NCBI GenBank assembly: GCA_900768505.1
Contig: CAAGED010000051.1
Span: 1-62,730, forward strand
Source of the DNA: Lentisphaeria bacterium
Lineage (GTDB): Bacteria; Verrucomicrobiota; Lentisphaeria; Victivallales; Victivallaceae
Length of the DNA stretch: 62,730 bases
Direction: 5' to 3'
Numbering within the stretch: the first letter of the stretch is position 1; each line of letters opens with the position of its first letter. The translations under genes and the position numbers were made by a program. This document shows, in pieces, positions 58,867 to 62,730 of the stretch. The notes beneath the pieces are model-generated. The model did not search any database. It had not been told where the DNA came from and was given only the letters and a program-made list of their open reading frames with translations.

Positions 58867-61800
58867 GTGGCTAATTTTGTCAGAAGTTTGAGTTTTACCG
58901 GAATAATCTGGTCGATATTGTCGCTGTTCTGTATCGTGTTTGTTTTAGCTTCGTGCGGTGTGGCGGGAATAATCGGTTTGCCGGCAACTTCGATTGATGT
59001 TGCCAAAGCAGCGGTCATAATATTTCTGATTCCGTTTTTGTTGCCGATATTTTTACCGGGGCAGTTGCTGAAACCACAGTGGAATCGCACGGTGTATTTG
59101 TTGTTGGGGGGAGTGGTTTTGCTGCCGTTTTGCGGATTTCTTATTGAGCATGATGTTACCAATTTGACAGTGCTGCTGCTGGCTCTCGGCTTGGGTTTGA
59201 TTGATTCAAATGTATTGCGGAAAATTTATTGGTGGAGCAACGAAATATTCTACAAACATCGTGCCAGTGGTGTGACACTGCGTTTGGCAATATTTGTATT
59301 GGTGGGAGTTTTTGCAGTTTTTGCCGCCAACTTGATAATCCCGCCGTTGTGGAGAGCTTGGGAGAACAAGGTATTTTATTTTCTGGGCGGAGTTCATCTG
59401 CTGGGTGGATTTTCGCTGCTGGCGGATCGTCTGCTGGGAAGACAAGCGTCCAGCGGCTGGTGTGATTTGGAGAGTTTAATCCCGGCGCGTTTTTATGGTG
59501 GCTTTTTCAGTACAATATTTGTGCAGATAATCGAAATGATGGTTTTGGGATATTGTGCGCTGATTTTTGCTGATTGGGTGCAGAACAGTTACGGTGCACT
59601 TTATTTGACGGCGTGGGAATATACCTTTGAATTTCATTTCCGTTACGTTATCGGTTTGCTGCTGATTGGTGGCGGAATTTTCTTCCCGACACTTTTTTCC
59701 CGTCGGGAGTGGTTTCCCGGCGTCTTTTTTCTGGCGTCAGTGTTGATGGCGTTGCTGATGCCCTTTGGCACCGATAATTTTATCACACCGTTAATTTTTT
59801 TCCTAAGTGGTTTAGTTTTGATTTGTGGTTTGATATACCGGCATGATGCTTCGGCGCAACTTTTCCGCTCGCAGGTAATTGCATTAGGAATTGTGCTGGA
59901 TGTGCTTTCCGTGTTGATAACGCTGTTGATTTTCAGTCGTTATGATATTAATTTCATGCTGAATTTGACTCATCTCTTGATGGTTGGAGCGCTGGTGATT
60001 CTGGCGGCTGGCAATTATGATATTGTCTTTAGAATGTTTATTGTGATTTTGGCGCATACCCTATATCGGACAAAAATTTCCGGACAGGAGAATTTTCCCG
60101 CTCGCGGGGCGGTGTTGCTGGTTTCCAACCATGTTTCGTTTTTGGATGCCATATTGCTGACGGCGATTAGTTCGCGTCCGATTCGTTTTATGGTACACGA
60201 GGATTTTTATCAGTTGCCGGTACTTAATTTGATTTTCAATTGGATGCAGGCGATAAAGGTGCCCGGACGCAGTAAGGCCAAACGAATGCTGGCTTTATTT
60301 GACGAAGTTAGATTCCATTTGCGCAACGATGAAGTAGTTTGCCTCTATCCGGAGGGTGGAATTACCCAAAACGGCATTATGCAGGCCATGCACAGCGGTA
60401 TTGAAAAAATGTTGCCGGAGGGCAAAAGCGTAAAGGTTATTCCGGTACGTCTGGGAATGGTTTGGGGTAGTATGATGACTTTTCACAAGGGGAAAATGAA
60501 GTTTGTACGCCCCCATGAGCTGCCGATTCCGGCCGGAGTAATGGTAGGAAGCGAATTGCCGCATAATTTAAGTGGTTACGAGTTGCGTCAGGTGTTGTCC
60601 AAGATGTCGGCAGAGGCGGAGATGGAGTTCCGTAAAGGGGAAGTGCCGATTCACTACCAATTTATGAAATTGGCTAAACACCGGATGTTTCAACATACAT
60701 TCAGTGATTACGAGGGGGCGGATTTAAGTAATTTTTCGGTGTTGTTGCGCTCTCTTTTGTTGAGCCGTAAAATTCGTACTTTACTGCCGGAGAATTATGA
60801 CAGTGAATATATTGGAGTGATGCTGCCCAATTGCAGCAGTTGTACCATAACTTTTTTTGCAATTTTGTATGCGGACAAGAGTCCGGCGGTGTTGAATTTT
60901 TCCGCCGGGCGGCAGGCGATTGAAATGGCGGCGCAGAGTTGCGGCGCCAAAATAATTTTGACCAGCAAATTATTTGTGCGAAAATTGCAGATGGAGCCGT
61001 TGCCTGGCATGGTTTATTTGGAGGATGTGGCCAAAGAGATACCCCGGAGCTGGAAAATTGGAGCATTATTGAGGACGGTGTTATTGCCGTCGTGGGCCTT
61101 GATTCGTCAAACTTCTCCGCTTACCTTTATGGATTTGAATCATGATGCTTTCTTGCTTTTTTCCAGCGGATCGACCGGCAAGGCTAAGGCGGTACGCCTG
61201 TCGCATCATAATATAACATCAGATTTCTTCTCATTCTGGCGAATCATCGGTTGGACGCCGAAAGACCGGATTATTGGTAATTTGCCGATGTTTCACTCAT
61301 TTGGCTTGATGATTTCGTTTTGGTGTCCGGCAATGTCCGGGACGCGGGTAATTTATCTGGCCAATCCGCTGGATGGCGATGCGGTGGGGAAAATTGTCGA
61401 GCGCGAACATGTTACAATGATGATGGCAACGCCGACATTTTTGCAGATGTATATGCGCAAGTGTACAGCGGAGCAGTTGAAGACATTGCGTCTGACCATT
61501 ACCGGGGGAGAAAAGCTGCGGCAGGATATTGCGGAGAAATTTCATAAGTTGACTGATTTGGCAGTAGTGGAGGGGTATGGTTGTACCGAATTGTCGCCGA
61601 TTGTGTCAGTAAATCTGGCTTCTTCGATGTTTGAGTTGGGGAAGAAAGCAGGAAAATACGGTAGTATTGGCGTGGCGATGCCTGGTATCGCTGTAAAAAT
61701 AGTTGATCCTGACACGTTGGTGGAATTGCCGGAAGATACGCCTGGATTGATGTTGGTTCGTGGAGCCAACGTGATGAAGGGTTACTTAAATAACGAGGTT

Positions 61801-62211
61801 GGAACGAGTGAAGTAATGATTGACGGCTGGTATAATACTGGCGATATTGCCAAGATGGATGTGGATGGATACATAACAATAACTGGGCGTCTTTCCCGTT
61901 TCAGCAAGATCAGTGGCGAAATGGTACCACATGAATTGGTGGAGAATAAACTGCAGGAGTTGCTGGGGGACGATGAGCGGGTAATTGGAGTCACTAGTAA
62001 AAGTGATGAAAAACGTGGTGAGCGTTTGATAGTATTTTATTCAACGCCGTCAGCGAATGTAAGAGAGTTGATATCCGGATTGCGGGAGGCTAATTTGCCT
62101 AATTTGTGGATTCCGAAAGCGGAGGATTTCATTAAGGTGGATAAAATTCCGTTAATGGGTAATGGTAAATTGGATTTGCAGAAACTCAAACAGATGGCGC
62201 AGGCGTTGTAG
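58867..62211 (+). CDS. Membrane domain-acyltransferase-acyl-ACP synthetase fusion (Aas-like)
   Basis: A 1114-residue fusion. Residues about 1-400 hold about 11-12 membrane helices with no clear signature, in the position of the MFS-like lysophospholipid flippase LplT seen fused or next to Aas in other bacteria. Residues about 410-610 form a PlsC-like acyltransferase (VLLVSNHVSFLDAILL with the HxxxxD motif in variant form, LYPEGGITQNG). From about 630 comes an AMP-forming acyl-ACP synthetase: LLFSSGSTGKAKAVRLSHHN (A3), VEGYGCTELSPIVSV (A5), DGWYNTGDIAKMDVDGYITI (A7) and MGNGKLDLQKL with catalytic Lys. It would re-acylate lysophospholipids. Starts at a GTG with GGAG upstream. Confidence 0.9.
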   Translation: MANFVRSLSFTGIIWSILSLFCIVFVLASCGVAGIIGLPATSIDVAKAAVIIFLIPFLLPIFLPGQLLKPQWNRTVYLLLGGVVLLPFCGFLIEHDVTNLTVLLLALGLGLIDSNVLRKIYWWSNEIFYKHRASGVTLRLAIFVLVGVFAVFAANLIIPPLWRAWENKVFYFLGGVHLLGGFSLLADRLLGRQASSGWCDLESLIPARFYGGFFSTIFVQIIEMMVLGYCALIFADWVQNSYGALYLTAWEYTFEFHFRYVIGLLLIGGGIFFPTLFSRREWFPGVFFLASVLMALLMPFGTDNFITPLIFFLSGLVLICGLIYRHDASAQLFRSQVIALGIVLDVLSVLITLLIFSRYDINFMLNLTHLLMVGALVILAAGNYDIVFRMFIVILAHTLYRTKISGQENFPARGAVLLVSNHVSFLDAILLTAISSRPIRFMVHEDFYQLPVLNLIFNWMQAIKVPGRSKAKRMLALFDEVRFHLRNDEVVCLYPEGGITQNGIMQAMHSGIEKMLPEGKSVKVIPVRLGMVWGSMMTFHKGKMKFVRPHELPIPAGVMVGSELPHNLSGYELRQVLSKMSAEAEMEFRKGEVPIHYQFMKLAKHRMFQHTFSDYEGADLSNFSVLLRSLLLSRKIRTLLPENYDSEYIGVMLPNCSSCTITFFAILYADKSPAVLNFSAGRQAIEMAAQSCGAKIILTSKLFVRKLQMEPLPGMVYLEDVAKEIPRSWKIGALLRTVLLPSWALIRQTSPLTFMDLNHDAFLLFSSGSTGKAKAVRLSHHNITSDFFSFWRIIGWTPKDRIIGNLPMFHSFGLMISFWCPAMSGTRVIYLANPLDGDAVGKIVEREHVTMMMATPTFLQMYMRKCTAEQLKTLRLTITGGEKLRQDIAEKFHKLTDLAVVEGYGCTELSPIVSVNLASSMFELGKKAGKYGSIGVAMPGIAVKIVDPDTLVELPEDTPGLMLVRGANVMKGYLNNEVGTSEVMIDGWYNTGDIAKMDVDGYITITGRLSRFSKISGEMVPHELVENKLQELLGDDERVIGVTSKSDEKRGERLIVFYSTPSANVRELISGLREANLPNLWIPKAEDFIKVDKIPLMGNGKLDLQKLKQMAQAL

Positions 62212-62325
62212 CGTGGTAGTGTGTTATAAAAGATGAAATAAAAAAAGTAATATATTTATACAATTGAGCTTGAAAAAAAAATATAAAGCTATATATTAAG
62301 GACATATTCTTGAAATTGATGATAT

Positions 62326-62403
62326 GGTGGTTGTAGCTCAGTTGGTTAGAGCGCCTGGTTGTGGCCCAGGAGGTCGAGGGTTCGAGTCCCTTCTACCACC
62401 CCA
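62326..62403 (+). tRNA. tRNA-His (anticodon GTG)
   Basis: Includes the extra G at -1 (62326) pairing with C73, a hallmark of histidine tRNA. The anticodon loop TTGTGGC gives GTG for codons CAC/CAU. The T loop is TTCGAGT and CCA is encoded at 62401-62403. The acceptor stem has one U-U mismatch at positions 6-67. Confidence 0.95.
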
Positions 62404-62426
62404 TTTCTTGATTCTCCGCCCATCCA

Positions 62427-62450
62427 GCCCTCGGATTCGGGCGTTTTTTA
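62427..62450 (+). terminator. Candidate terminator after tRNA-His
   Basis: GCCC (62427-62430) pairs with GGGC (62439-62442), followed by T6 with an A interruption. Short stem, so moderate confidence. Confidence 0.5.
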
Positions 62451-62576
62451 TTTTCACGCAAAACCCCTTGTGGTAAAGGGATTTGCAAAAGCACCCCCGT
62501 CCCGGAGGATTCTCCGGAGAGTGCCGCTTCCCGGAGGTCGGGCGCGTAGAATTAGTCGCTTATGCAAAAGCTAGAT
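62451..62576. other. Non-coding stretch after tRNA-His
   Basis: Contains CCGGAG-rich short inverted repeats (GGAGGATTCTCC near 62,505) and no supported gene. It leads into intergenic repeat copy B. Confidence 0.4.
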
Positions 62577-62700
62577 GCAAGAAGGAAAAACCTTTTGAGG
62601 AAATGTTGTTTTCTTCTCGCGCTCTTCCTTTTCCAAACCTTTTTGAGCCGCTTTGATTCAATTGGTAGGCCAATTGAATCAAGACAAGCTTGAAAAATCG
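62577..62700. repeat. Intergenic repeat, copy B
   Basis: A hairpin-like GCAAGAAGGAAAA...TTTTCTTCTCGC (62577-62620), then a CCAAA spacer, then a perfect 13-bp inverted repeat TTGATTCAATTGG/CCAATTGAATCAA (62653-62665 with 62670-62682, loop TAGG), then a GGTATAAAAA end. The order matches copy A at 22,898. Confidence 0.5.
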
Positions 62701-62730
62701 GTATAAAAACAGGGCGAATGCCCGTATCAG

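Overview
This 62.7-kb window is chromosomal DNA from a Gram-negative-type bacterium of moderate G+C content. The gene set (secretin, periplasmic adaptor, RRM-type RNA-binding protein, flotillin/NfeD pair, superoxide reductase with flavodiiron protein and rubredoxin) suggests an oxygen-sensitive member of the PVC superphylum, most likely Lentisphaerota. That placement is an inference from gene content and style, not a computed phylogeny.

Region 1 (1-15,940, all genes on the minus strand) is a defence island abutting tRNA-Ala and tmRNA. In transcription order it encodes a small excisionase-like HTH protein, a DUF499-type P-loop ATPase, a very short PglZ-like protein, an AAA ATPase plus a DUF4276/TOPRIM-like partner (PARIS-like arrangement), a large DUF1156 DNA methylase with zinc ribbons, an unrecognised 167-aa protein, a SNF2/DEAH helicase, a three-Cys-motif-partner (TcmP-like) protein and a radical SAM protein. 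A partial HhH-GPD glycosylase (endonuclease III-related) runs off the left edge. The core resembles BREX type 3 components (PglXI, BrxHII, BrxC/PglY, PglZ), but the parts list and order are unusual and two AT-rich cassettes appear to have been added. This is the best candidate for an undescribed system.

Region 2 (16,000-23,000) holds tRNA-Ala(CGC), tmRNA, a GNAT acetyltransferase, a small secreted protein, a frameshifted GntP permease, a SPASM-like radical SAM protein, and an oxidative-stress cluster: Fur/PerR regulator, superoxide reductase, flavodiiron protein, rubredoxin.

Region 3 (23,100-36,700) is mostly housekeeping: nusA-infB-rbfA-nrnA-truB followed by a His-rich acidic protein of unknown function, rpsT, a flavodoxin-like protein with xseA and a site-2 protease, a 35-aa basic protein with a strong promoter and ribosome-binding site, a sugar isomerase-like protein and a family-4-like uracil-DNA glycosylase.

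Region 4 (36,800-49,500) has a frameshifted MscS channel, argG, a four-gene operon of secretin, MacA-like adaptor, ABC ATPase and MacB-like permease (a candidate transenvelope exporter using a secretin as outer-membrane pore), tyrA, an MBL hydrolase, a cobalamin-salvage group (BtuF-like, CobC-like, CobU) and frr.

Region 5 (49,900-62,730) has a PAS histidine kinase, an RRM protein with a long leader, a frameshifted chloramphenicol-acetyltransferase-like gene, a TSCPD protein, a CPA2 antiporter, a ferredoxin-nitroreductase behind an 11-G tract, NfeD, FloA, a giant membrane-acyltransferase-acyl-ACP-synthetase fusion and tRNA-His. Three accessory genes carry frameshifts while all housekeeping genes are intact, which points to gene decay or to localised sequencing error. 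A diverged intergenic repeat occurs near 22.9 kb and at the right end.
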